NCBI GenBank assembly: GCA_031263875.1
Contig: JAISEX010000187.1
Coordinates: forward strand, 1 to 9,055
Length of the DNA: 9,055 nucleotides
From: Eubacteriales Family XIII. Incertae Sedis bacterium
Lineage (GTDB): Bacteria; Bacillota; Clostridia; Peptostreptococcales; Anaerovoracaceae
Direction of reading: 5' to 3'
The position numbers and the translations under genes were made by a program. How positions within the stretch are numbered: position 1 is the first letter of the stretch; the number at the start of each line of letters is the position of its first letter. A model generated the notes under the pieces. That model was not told the DNA's origin. It was given only the letters and a program-made list of their open reading frames with translations, and searched no databases. Below are positions 1-6,361 of the stretch, piece after piece.

Positions 1-122
1 CGAACCTGTTTCTCACGTAACCCAAAAACCGCGCGGGCCAAAACATAACGCAGGCCCCCACTCCCTGCCGTCATCCCGTTCGTTATTCCGGGGCAGTGAG
101 CCAAAGTTACATCGTCTCATGT

Positions 123-1199
123 TCATTCATCATTTGTGTCTATCTCGTGAGTCAAATCATCAATGTCTGCTTCCTGCAAGAACCTGTCGAAGTCGGAGCT
201 GAACAATCTGTCCTGAATAACGCGGTACTTCTTAAACTCCCCCTCAGCGTGGATTTTTGCTTCCAGAGCCGTGACTTTGCCCGCTTGGGTGAGCAAGTCC
301 GTGCCAGATGCTTGCAGGAACAGATCGAGCCGCTGCTTCCAGTCATCCTGCGACATCGGGATTTGGCGCGTTGCTTGAAACTCCGCGAACTCCAAATAAG
401 CCGTGACAATCCGTTCGAGTGATTGCATTTCCTGCTCACCCAGATAGTTCTTGGCTATGGTCACATCGGATTTGCGTATCTTGCCCTGAGGCGCGGCTTC
501 CCACATGGTTAAGCCCATGTACTGCTTCTCTGCATCGGCGCGTTCCACGATTATCTCTGCCGCAGTATGGCCGTGAATGGCGTAGTGCAGTTTATTCTGC
601 ACCGCCTTGAAAAACAGAATTGTCCCTTGACCTTTCGGGTCATAGTCATAGGACAGAGCATAGATGTCAGTGATCTTTTGATAGAACTTGCGCTCGGACA
701 GCCTGATTTCCCGGATATCTTCAAGCAGATGCTCGAAATAGGTTTGAGAGAATATTTTATCGTTTTTCAGCCGCTCTTTATCCAGAACATAGCCTCGCAT
801 AGCGAAGTCGGCCAGAATATCCGATGCCCAGGCACGAAAGCGGACAGCCTTTTCGGAGTTGACCTTGAAACCCACGGCGATAATCGCTTGTAGATTGTAA
901 TACTTGTAATTGTACGTTTTCCCGTTGGAAGCAACTGTTCGGAAATTCCGAACAGTTGAAGCCTCGTCTAACTCGCCGCTGGCAAAAATGTTGGTCAGGT
1001 GCTCGGAAACGGTGCTTTTCGACGTATCGTAAAGCGAGCAGAGGGAACCCTGCGTCAGCCAGACGTTTTCGTCGGCGACCAGCACCTCAACGCCGTCACC
1101 ACCGTTCTCCTTGGAGAACACGAGGAAATCGTTGGTGCTGTTACGAATTTGGATTTTGTTGTCACTGCCCCTGTGGTTTCCAGCTTTCCTGTTGGTCAT
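123..1199 (-). CDS. rhuM: RhuM-family protein (virulence RhuM family, function unknown)
   Basis: Encodes 358 residues, about the usual length for the RhuM family (named after a gene of Salmonella pathogenicity island 3). The biochemical role of the family is not established. Residues 35-75 resemble a DNA-binding-like N-terminal module, with WLTQGSLCSLYDTSKSTVSEH reading like a helix-turn-helix. The family signature follows at residues 81-125: STVRNFRTV, then YYNLQAIIAVGFKVNSE and the FRAWAS segment. A C-terminal helical part follows, including HGHTAAEIIVERAD (208-221). I chose the ATG at 1199 over an in-frame GTG at 1220 because AAGGAGG (1210-1216) lies 10 bases before it. The gene is more AT-rich than its neighbours and sits outside the housekeeping operon, so horizontal acquisition is likely (inference). 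It is assigned by family resemblance; its role as a regulator, toxin or phage-related factor is open. Confidence 0.85.
   Translation of the reverse strand: MTNRKAGNHRGSDNKIQIRNSTNDFLVFSKENGGDGVEVLVADENVWLTQGSLCSLYDTSKSTVSEHLTNIFASGELDEASTVRNFRTVASNGKTYNYKYYNLQAIIAVGFKVNSEKAVRFRAWASDILADFAMRGYVLDKERLKNDKIFSQTYFEHLLEDIREIRLSERKFYQKITDIYALSYDYDPKGQGTILFFKAVQNKLHYAIHGHTAAEIIVERADAEKQYMGLTMWEAAPQGKIRKSDVTIAKNYLGEQEMQSLERIVTAYLEFAEFQATRQIPMSQDDWKQRLDLFLQASGTDLLTQAGKVTALEAKIHAEGEFKKYRVIQDRLFSSDFDRFLQEADIDDLTHEIDTNDE
932..958. repeat. Perfect 27-bp palindrome inside rhuM
   Basis: Two 13-base arms, CAACTGTTCGGAA (932-944) and its exact reverse complement (946-958), flank a single central A. The sequence lies within the codons for the conserved family motif TVRNFRTV. 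It could be a binding site for a dimeric protein or an mRNA hairpin. It could also follow from the near-palindromic codon choice for that motif. Confidence 0.9.
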
Positions 1200-1209
1200 A
1201 GACACCACG

Positions 1210-1216
1210 CCTCCTT
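1210..1216 (-). promoter_or_regulatory. Ribosome binding site deciding the rhuM start
   Basis: AAGGAGG on the minus strand, 10 bases upstream of the ATG at 1199. It overlaps the start of the longer reading frame that begins at GTG 1220, which makes that earlier start unlikely. I found no convincing -35/-10 pair between this site and the end of the preceding gene. Confidence 0.7.
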
Positions 1217-1270
1217 GCACATTCCCTGCCCAATGTTTCCTGAAGAATGTCCTCTGTTTTCTCGTGTTCC

Positions 1271-1294
1271 AAAAATCTCTGCGCGCGCACGCGC
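1271..1294 (-). terminator. Possible terminator after the HlyD-like gene
   Basis: Just past the stop codon of the HlyD-like gene, the minus strand carries a short all-GC stem (five pairs, GCGCG/CGCGC, loop TGCG, 1281-1294). About five bases later comes a run of five T (1271-1275). The stem is short and the T run is offset, so this is a weak candidate for the 3' end of the ylxM-to-HlyD transcription unit. Confidence 0.35.
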
Positions 1295-1297
1295 CAT

Positions 1298-2314
1298 TTA
1301 CACATACCCCGCGGCTTTCGGATCCTTCAGCACTTCATCGTAGTAGTTCACGGTGCGCACCGTTTTGCCGTTCTCGTCCTGATACGTGCCGGCGCTGACG
1401 ATATACTTCGTTCCCGCGGAATGTTTCTCGTCGATCAGCACGGGCACCCACTTGAAATTGCCGCTGCGCTGCTTCACAAATACGCCGGGAGTGCCGGATT
1501 CGAGCGCGATGCAGGCGGCGTCCACCACCAGCCCCTTGTATTCCGAGAAGATAATGCTCGCCTCCGCGCGGCGCGTTACGGCCATGTTTTTGTAATAGCG
1601 GTCGCATTTCAGTATGATGCGGAAATCGCCGTCCGCGTCCGTGATGGAATCGATCGTCGCCAGGACAGCGGCATCGCCGAAATCGACCTTCACCGTATTG
1701 CCCGTATCGTAATGCACGCGGCTGCCGGATTTTTCGTCGATCCAGAACACGATATACCACACGTTGTCCGTCAGTTTGTAGACGGGATCGCCCGCGCGCA
1801 CTTCGCCGGTTTTCAGCGAAACGCCCGCCGCGGGAACGTCTTTTATATCACCGCTTTTCAATTCGAGCATGGTTTCCGGCGTCAGTTTTTTCTCGTAACC
1901 GTCCGCCGAATAATAGACGACGCTGGTTTCCTCCGCCGCAAAATCTGTGGTGACCGCGAGATCGCCGCCCGCGGCCGCTCGCACCTTTTCGATATCGCCG
2001 TTCGCGGATTTCGCGTCCGCCTCGCCGTCCGCCGAAGCCGCGGCGCCGTCTACCGTTATGACCGTCACGCCCTTACGCACCTTCGTGCCGTCCGTCTGTT
2101 TATACGACACGCCGCCCGCGAGCTCCGACGCGTACAGCGTTTCGTCGCGGATAATAAGGACTTCCTCCGTATCGGAAACCGGCAGATTTTCATGTTCAAG
2201 CACCGTCGTTTCAAGCCCGCTGCCGTCGATCTTCGGCATCACATAGATGATGATAAACAGGCTGACCGACGCCGCGAGAAAGAGGACCAGCATGATGCCC
2301 GAGCTTCTTTTCAT
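1298..2314 (-). CDS. HlyD-like membrane-anchored adaptor protein
   Basis: Encodes 338 residues. A short basic N-terminus (MKRSSG) precedes one hydrophobic segment at residues 8-26, so the protein is probably anchored with its bulk outside the cytoplasm. Residues 60-90 (LYASELAGGVSYKQTDGTKV, then RKGVTVITVDG) resemble the first half of the lipoyl-like barrel of HlyD/membrane-fusion proteins. The C-terminal part (about 245-330: GLVVDAACIAL, GVFV, YDEVL) resembles the matching beta-barrel region. Between them is an Ala/Asp-rich stretch (90-120) where many HlyD proteins carry a long coiled-coil hairpin; that hairpin is missing or very short. The ATG overlaps the trmD stop by four bases (ATGA), and GGAG lies six bases upstream, so translation is probably coupled. 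No ABC transporter partner is visible. The family call is moderate and the function is unknown. Confidence 0.7.
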   Translation of the reverse strand: MKRSSGIMLVLFLAASVSLFIIIYVMPKIDGSGLETTVLEHENLPVSDTEEVLIIRDETLYASELAGGVSYKQTDGTKVRKGVTVITVDGAAASADGEADAKSANGDIEKVRAAAGGDLAVTTDFAAEETSVVYYSADGYEKKLTPETMLELKSGDIKDVPAAGVSLKTGEVRAGDPVYKLTDNVWYIVFWIDEKSGSRVHYDTGNTVKVDFGDAAVLATIDSITDADGDFRIILKCDRYYKNMAVTRRAEASIIFSEYKGLVVDAACIALESGTPGVFVKQRSGNFKWVPVLIDEKHSAGTKYIVSAGTYQDENGKTVRTVNYYDEVLKDPKAAGYV

Positions 2315-3072
2315 TGTCCGCTCCGCACTTCGTCGAGCACTTTCTTCTCGTCCTTATCGAGCGTGTCCGGCGCGCCGGACGCAAGATACGCCGCAAGCAG
2401 ATCGGGCCGCCGCTCCTTCGTCAGCAGCAAGGACTCGCGAAAATTCCAGAGCCGTATTTCCTTGTGATTGCCGGAAAGCAGCGTGTCCGGCGCCGCCCGT
2501 TCCACGCCGGCCGCGTCCGTATAGACCGCCGGCCGCGTATACTGCGGATATTCGAGCAGGCCCGAATAGATGGATTCCTCGCTATGCGCCAGGTCGTTGC
2601 CGAGCGTTCCCGGAAGCATCCTCGCCACCGCGTCTATCAGCACCATCGCCGGCAGTTCCCCGCCCGTCACGATGTAATCGCCGATGGATATTTCCTCAAA
2701 GCCGTACGCGTCGAGCGCCCGCTGGTCGACGCCCTCGTAATGGCCGCAGAGTATCACCATCGTTTCTTCCGCGCTGAGGCCGGTTATAATATCTTCATTT
2801 AAAAGCCTGCCGCGCGGCGACATATAGATCATGCGCTTGCCTTCTGTCCCGATATGCTCCAGCGCGCCCGCGATCGGCTGCACGCTCATCACCATGCCCG
2901 CGCCGCCGCCAAACGGGTACCCATCTGTCTTCCGGTGCTTGTCCTCGCTAAACTCCCGGATATCCGTGACAGTCACCTCGATGATCCCCTTGCCCTGCGC
3001 CCGCGCGATCATGCTCGCATCAAGCACGCCCGCGAACATGTCGGGGAATACCGTCAGTATCTCTATCTTCAT
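2311..3072 (-). CDS. trmD: tRNA (guanine37-N1)-methyltransferase TrmD
   Basis: Encodes 253 residues, full length for the family. TrmD is a SPOUT-fold dimer that moves a methyl group from S-adenosylmethionine to N1 of G37 next to the anticodon, preventing +1 frameshifting. Visible motifs are the N-terminal MKIEILTVFPDMF, the YPFGGGAGMVM loop (52-62), the knot segment ILCGHYEGVDQR (107-118), EEISIGDYIVTGGELPAMVLID (126-147) and LLEYPQYTRP (172-181). Arg151, in RMLPGTLGND, matches the conserved catalytic-site arginine. Oddly, the usual EDSF is EESI here, putting Glu166 where the proposed catalytic Asp (Asp169 in the gamma-proteobacterial enzymes) normally sits. The start overlaps the rimM stop by four bases, with GGAG eight bases upstream (3081-3084). 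It shares the operon with ribosomal protein S16 and RimM, as in many bacteria. Confidence 0.97.
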   Translation of the reverse strand: MKIEILTVFPDMFAGVLDASMIARAQGKGIIEVTVTDIREFSEDKHRKTDGYPFGGGAGMVMSVQPIAGALEHIGTEGKRMIYMSPRGRLLNEDIITGLSAEETMVILCGHYEGVDQRALDAYGFEEISIGDYIVTGGELPAMVLIDAVARMLPGTLGNDLAHSEESIYSGLLEYPQYTRPAVYTDAAGVERAAPDTLLSGNHKEIRLWNFRESLLLTKERRPDLLAAYLASGAPDTLDKDEKKVLDEVRSGQ

Positions 3073-3620
3073 CCGCCCGTCTCCGTCAGTCCGTCGGGAA
3101 GGCTGGCCGTAATTTTAACGGGAAACCCCTCCACGTTTCGCTCAACAGCGAGAATAAACACGTCGACGAAGGGCAGCATAAACTTTCGCGTAATATTTTC
3201 CGTTTCCGCGGCGCTTTCGATAACGAGAAGGTCGTGCGCGGGATTGTCGATAATGTCGCTGACCGTGCCGAGCGCGTTACCCGACGCGTCGCATACGGAC
3301 GCGCCGATCAGATCTTTTACGTAATAACTGTCCGCGTCGAGCGGAGCAAGATCGCCCTCGCGCGCAAAGACGCGGCGGCCGCGCAGCGCTTCCGCAGCGC
3401 TTCTGTCCGTCACTTCCCCCAGCTTGAGGATCGGCGTCTTGCCGGCATACCGCACCGAAACCACGGCACACGGCTGCGGGTCACCGCCCGGTGATTCTAA
3501 AAAAAGCTCCCCTACTCCGGCGAGGCGTTCCCGTTCGCCGGAATAATGGTAAAGCTTTAATTCGCCTCTGATGCCCGCGGCGCCGGAGATTTTACCTATT
3601 TCAATAAGTTCGTCAATCAA
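3069..3620 (-). CDS. rimM: Ribosome maturation factor RimM
   Basis: Encodes 183 residues. RimM helps assemble the head of the 30S subunit and is known to interact with protein S19. The N-terminal RimM domain starts with IGKISGAAGIRGELK (8-22) and runs to about residue 90. The PRC-barrel domain follows (about 97-175), opening with YYVKDLIGASV and containing LGTVSDIIDNPAHDLLVI and MLPFVDVFI. No ATG fits near the N-terminus. The start is a TTG at 3620 that lies inside the end of khpA (8-base overlap) with only a weak GAGA upstream, so initiation probably depends on ribosomes finishing khpA. The residues before IGKISG make this start reasonable. Its stop overlaps the trmD start. Confidence 0.94.
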   Translation of the reverse strand: MIDELIEIGKISGAAGIRGELKLYHYSGERERLAGVGELFLESPGGDPQPCAVVSVRYAGKTPILKLGEVTDRSAAEALRGRRVFAREGDLAPLDADSYYVKDLIGASVCDASGNALGTVSDIIDNPAHDLLVIESAAETENITRKFMLPFVDVFILAVERNVEGFPVKITASLPDGLTETGG

Positions 3621-3843
3621 GAATCTCTACGTTTACGCGCTTGTTCTCGCGCATCGCGACCGCCTTGACAACGGAACGGATAGCCTTTGCTATGCGCCCC
3701 TGTTTACCGATAACCTTCCCCATGTCTTCTTCGGCGACTCTCAGTTCGATCACCAGCTCGCCGTCATTTTCGACGAGCCTCACATCGACCGCATCCGGAT
3801 TATCGACGAGGGACTGAGCTATGGTTCTTACGAGTTCTTCCAT
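3613..3843 (-). CDS. khpA: KH-domain RNA-binding protein KhpA (YlqC)
   Basis: Encodes 76 residues, a single KH domain and the usual size for this family. The RNA-binding GxxG loop is GKQG at residues 46-49 within MGKVIGKQGRIAKAIR. In Firmicutes such as Streptococcus, KhpA pairs with KhpB and affects cell-size control through RNA binding. I chose the ATG at 3843 because it gives the familiar start MEELV and has GAGG (3850-3853) six bases upstream. An ATG four codons earlier (3855) has no comparable site. It lies 21 bases after rpsP and overlaps rimM by eight bases, the standard position for this gene. Confidence 0.93.
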   Translation of the reverse strand: MEELVRTIAQSLVDNPDAVDVRLVENDGELVIELRVAEEDMGKVIGKQGRIAKAIRSVVKAVAMRENKRVNVEILD

Positions 3844-3864
3844 GCTTTGCCTCATTTCTGTGTT

Positions 3865-4110
3865 CTACTCGATCACGCCGTTTTTCTTGAGCAGCGCCTT
3901 GACTGTGTCCGTGGGCTGCGCCCCGTCCGACAACCATTTCTTTACCTTCTCGCCATCGACCTTGACTTCCGCCGGCTCTTTCAACGGATCGAAATAGCCG
4001 AGCTCCTCGATGAACTTGCCGTCACGCGGGCTTCTGCTGTCGGCGACGACGATTCGATAAAAAGGTTTCTTCTTCGCGCCCATTCGCTTCAATCTGATTT
4101 TTACTGCCAT
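3865..4110 (-). CDS. rpsP: Small-subunit ribosomal protein S16
   Basis: Encodes 81 residues, typical for bacterial S16, which binds 16S rRNA early in 30S assembly. The hallmark start [20 protein letters not shown] is followed by [22 protein letters not shown] and a C-terminal helix region ([16 protein letters not shown]). AGGAGG (4116-4121) lies five bases before the ATG and is the strongest ribosome site of the internal genes, fitting a highly made protein. The roughly 220 bases between this gene and ffh hold a large palindromic element, so S16 synthesis may be set by how that RNA folds (inference). Confidence 0.98.
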   Translation of the reverse strand: MAVKIRLKRMGAKKKPFYRIVVADSRSPRDGKFIEELGYFDPLKEPAEVKVDGEKVKKWLSDGAQPTDTVKALLKKNGVIE

Positions 4111-4126
4111 TCTGTCCTCCTGTACA

Positions 4127-4155
4127 CTGTTTATAATAATTATCTCTTGTGATAA
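4127..4155 (-). promoter_or_regulatory. AT-rich leader of rpsP with small inverted repeat (possible promoter)
   Basis: Upstream of the rpsP ribosome site the minus strand reads TTATTATAAA, which offers -10-like hexamers (TATTAT or TATAAA). No good -35 lies at the right distance. Next to it is a small inverted repeat TTATC-N6-GATAA (4140-4155). An internal promoter for rpsP onward is possible but not well supported. Confidence 0.25.
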
Positions 4156-4168
4156 CTTATTCTGACCT

Positions 4169-4329
4169 GGGTACCTCTACAAACTCCTGCCGCACGCCTT
4201 TGCCGCGCATTTCACCGCGCTTCTTCGGCAAAAATCCTCAAAATACCACCAGTATTCCTGCGTTTTTTGCCTATGAATCGCGGCAAACTTCACGACAAAT
4301 CCGCACAACATGAGTTTTTAGAGGCACCC
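4169..4329 (-). repeat. 161-bp palindromic element, probable structured RNA
   Basis: The whole stretch from five bases after the ffh stop is an imperfect palindrome centred on base 4249. The outer arms (4169-4186 and 4312-4329) match at 16 of 18 positions. Inner perfect blocks are CCGCG/CGCGG, GGCAAAAA/TTTTTGCC (4227-4234 and 4264-4271) and AATAC/GTATT around the loop CACCA. Aligning the halves by hand gives 54 of 80 Watson-Crick pairs. Of the 26 mismatches, 13 (11 outside the loop) become G-U wobble pairs in the minus-strand RNA, and only one does so in the plus-strand RNA. This points to a fold kept in the operon transcript. It may be a mobile palindromic unit that transcribes with the operon; its name, if it has one, is unknown to me. 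Confidence 0.85.
4177..4311 (-). CDS. Possible 44-residue small ORF inside the palindromic element
   Basis: On the minus strand an ATG directly inside one outer arm opens a frame that ends at a TAG within the opposite arm, giving 44 residues rich in Trp, Tyr, Cys and basic residues (core RQKTQEYWWYFEDFCRR). No Shine-Dalgarno sequence lies in front of it. It is most likely a by-product of the palindrome. I list it because its frame spans nearly the whole element in the direction in which the RNA appears to fold. Confidence 0.15.
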   Translation of the reverse strand: MLCGFVVKFAAIHRQKTQEYWWYFEDFCRRSAVKCAAKACGRSL

Positions 4330-4334
4330 AATCC

Positions 4335-5678
4335 TTACATGTCGGGGAAATTCGGAAGCCCCCGTATGCCGCCGCGTTTTCCGGGACGCATCGCCTGTTT
4401 CATCAGTTTCCGCGTTTCGTCATAACGCTTGATAAGGTTGTTGATCGCCGACACCGGCTGGCCCGCGCCCGCCGCGATGCGTTTGCGCCGACTCGCGTTC
4501 AGGATCGCCGGCTCGCGCCGCTCCTCGTTCGTCATGGACTGCATTATCGCCTCCATGCGGACGAAATCCTTCTCGCCCTGTTCGATATCTGCGCTCTTCA
4601 TCTTGCCGCCCATTCCGGGCATCATATCCATGATCTTCGCGAGGCCGCCCATCTTCTTGATCTGCCCCATCTGGTCGAGGAAATCTTCCAGCGTAAACTC
4701 GTTTTTGCGCATCTTGCGCTCGAGTTCTTCGGCCTTCGCGTCGTCGTAATCCTCCTGCGCTTTCTCGATCAGCGTCATCACGTCGCCCATGCCGAGGATC
4801 CGCGACGCCATGCGCTCCGGATGGAAGGCTTCGAGCGCGTCGAGTTTTTCGCCGACACCGATAAACTTGATCGGCTTGCCCGTTACCGACTTCGTGGAGA
4901 GAGCCGCACCGCCGCGGCTGTCGCCGTCGAGCTTCGTCATGATAATGCCGTCCACGCCGAACGAATCGTTAAATCCAACGGCGGCGTTTACCGCGTCCTG
5001 CCCCGTCATGGCGTCCACGACCAGCAGTATCTCGTGCGGGCGCAGATGCTTTTTCAAGTCGCGCAGTTCGTCCATCAGCTCGTCGTCGATCTGAAGACGC
5101 CCGGCCGTATCGACGATCAGCACGTCGTTACCGTTTCTGCGGGCGAGCTTCGCCGCTTCCTCGGAAATTTTTACGGGATCGCGCGAATCCCGGTCCGAAA
5201 ACACGGGCACGTTGATCTGCCTGCCCACCACCTCGAGCTGGTCGATGGCCGCGGGCCGGTAAATATCGCAGGCGGCAAGCAGCGGATTTTTTCCGTTCTT
5301 GCGCAGATAGACCGCGAGCTTTCCGGCGGTCGTGGTTTTACCCGTACCTTGCAGACCGACGAGCATCAGGACTGTAAAGCCGCTCGGCGAAAACGTCAGC
5401 TTGCTGTTCGTATTCCCCATCAGCCCGACAAGCTCGTCCTGAACGATCTTGATGACCTGCTGCCCGGGATTGAGGCTCGCGTGTATGGCGGCGCCGGCGG
5501 CCTTTTCCTTGACCGACGCGACGAATTCTTTGACGACTTTGAAGTTGACGTCAGCTTCGAGAAGGGCGAGCCGGACTTCGCGCATCGCTTCGTCGATGTC
5601 GGCTTCCGTCAGGACTCCCTTGCCTCTCAGTTTTTTAAATACGCTTTGAAGTTTTTCCGATAGGCCCTCAAACGCCAT
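4335..5678 (-). CDS. ffh: Signal recognition particle protein Ffh (SRP54)
   Basis: Encodes 447 residues, full length. Ffh binds the SRP RNA and hydrophobic signal sequences on translating ribosomes, then docks with FtsY at the membrane using paired GTPases. Domains in order are the N helical bundle (1-90), the G domain (100-300) with P-loop GLQGTGKTT (108-116), DTAGRL (190-195) and TKLDGDSRGG (248-257), and the Met-rich M domain (305-430). The M domain contains the MMPGMGGKM finger loop and the RNA-binding SRRKRIAAGAG (396-406). The tail after residue 430 is short and basic. The ATG at 5678 has AAGAGG five bases upstream (5684-5689) and overlaps the end of ylxM by 11 bases, so the two are probably coupled. 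No SRP RNA gene is visible in this window. Confidence 0.98.
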   Translation of the reverse strand: MAFEGLSEKLQSVFKKLRGKGVLTEADIDEAMREVRLALLEADVNFKVVKEFVASVKEKAAGAAIHASLNPGQQVIKIVQDELVGLMGNTNSKLTFSPSGFTVLMLVGLQGTGKTTTAGKLAVYLRKNGKNPLLAACDIYRPAAIDQLEVVGRQINVPVFSDRDSRDPVKISEEAAKLARRNGNDVLIVDTAGRLQIDDELMDELRDLKKHLRPHEILLVVDAMTGQDAVNAAVGFNDSFGVDGIIMTKLDGDSRGGAALSTKSVTGKPIKFIGVGEKLDALEAFHPERMASRILGMGDVMTLIEKAQEDYDDAKAEELERKMRKNEFTLEDFLDQMGQIKKMGGLAKIMDMMPGMGGKMKSADIEQGEKDFVRMEAIMQSMTNEERREPAILNASRRKRIAAGAGQPVSAINNLIKRYDETRKLMKQAMRPGKRGGIRGLPNFPDM

Positions 5679-6252
5679 GCATACCTCTTATTCTATCGCT
5701 TTCTATCGTTTTCACCACGGAAATGAGCTTCTTGAGACTCCTGCGAATACGATCCGCGTCCTTCTTGTCCTTCAGCGAAGCGATGGCTTCGTCCTGCAGG
5801 ATTTTCGCCGAGATGTCTTCGACGGATTTGATAACGTCGTTAAAATCTTGATCCTTCTTTACCAGACCGAGCTTATCCTCGAATTCCTTCAGCGCGATTT
5901 CCGCTTTTTTCAGCGACTCGTGAATACCCTGCCGGCTTATCTTGAATGTTTCGGCTATCTCGGAGAGGGAAAGATTATCCTCGTAATACAGCCGGTACAC
6001 TTCCTGCTGTTTCGCCGAAAGCAGACCGCCGTACAGATCGAAGTAGACGCTCATCTTCGAGATTTCCTCCGCCGTCTTTTTGACGGTGGCGGGCGCGTCC
6101 GTCTTTGCCGCGGCTTTCTTCACGGGCGCGGCTTCTTTCGCGGGCGCTTCCTTCGCGGGTTGTTTTGCGGGCGCAGCTTTCACTGCGGGCTGTTTCACCG
6201 GCGCGGTTTTCTTCGCGGGGGCCGCTTTCTTTGCGGGAGTTTTTGTCGCCAT
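5668..6252 (-). CDS. ylxM: YlxM-family SRP accessory protein with Ala/Lys/Pro-rich N-terminal tail
   Basis: Encodes 194 residues, longer than the roughly 110 residues usual for YlxM. Residues 68-120 are the YlxM core, a helix-turn-helix of sigma-factor type (YFDLYGGLLSAKQQEVYRLY, then LSLSEIAETFKISRQGIHESL). In Streptococcus, YlxM is known to bind SRP components and modulate Ffh activity. Residues 1-62 form a low-complexity tail of PAKKAAPAKK-like repeats, resembling histone H1 or DNA-binding protein tails. Residues 120-190 are a charged helical extension. The tail is probably translated: the ATG at 6252 has AAGGAGG (6258-6264) five bases upstream and lies below a consensus promoter. An alternative start at Met67 would give a YlxM closer to normal length. 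It is the first gene of the unit and overlaps ffh by 11 bases. Confidence 0.88.
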   Translation of the reverse strand: MATKTPAKKAAPAKKTAPVKQPAVKAAPAKQPAKEAPAKEAAPVKKAAAKTDAPATVKKTAEEISKMSVYFDLYGGLLSAKQQEVYRLYYEDNLSLSEIAETFKISRQGIHESLKKAEIALKEFEDKLGLVKKDQDFNDVIKSVEDISAKILQDEAIASLKDKKDADRIRRSLKKLISVVKTIESDRIRGMHGV

Positions 6253-6324
6253 ACTGTCCTCCTTACTCCGCGTTACGGAAAAACCAATCTCCGCAGGGAG
6301 TCAACGCAATAACCTGACATTAAC

Positions 6325-6352
6325 ATTATATCATCGGAAAATCGTCTGTCAA
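6325..6352 (-). promoter_or_regulatory. Promoter for the ylxM-ffh operon
   Basis: On the minus strand, TTGACA (6347-6352) and TATAAT (6325-6330) are both perfect consensus hexamers, spaced 16 bases apart. Transcription would start near 6318, leaving a leader of about 65 bases before ylxM. It would drive the whole minus-strand unit. Confidence 0.85.
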
Positions 6353-6361
6353 TGCCGGACG

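Noticed and set aside
61..105. Weak hairpin CACTCCC/GGGGCAGTG beyond the rhuM stop
   Set aside because: The stem is short and bulged, and no T run follows on the minus strand.
1200..1220. Longer rhuM start at GTG 1220
   Set aside because: The strong AAGGAGG site lies within this extension and points to the ATG at 1199.
1247..2467. Long plus-strand frame (406 codons) opposite the HlyD-like gene and trmD
   Set aside because: It crosses two well-supported minus-strand genes, is rich in Arg/His/Phe as antisense frames are, and has no ribosome site.
3844..3855. Longer khpA start at ATG 3855
   Set aside because: No ribosome site precedes it, while the ATG at 3843 has GAGG at good spacing and gives the usual family N-terminus.
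4169..4329. Palindromic element as an ordinary terminator for ffh
   Set aside because: It is far larger than an intrinsic terminator, has no T run after the outer stem on the minus strand, and rpsP downstream has no convincing separate promoter.
4821..5663. Plus-strand frame (280 codons) opposite ffh
   Set aside because: It is an antisense shadow of the highly conserved GTPase domain of Ffh.
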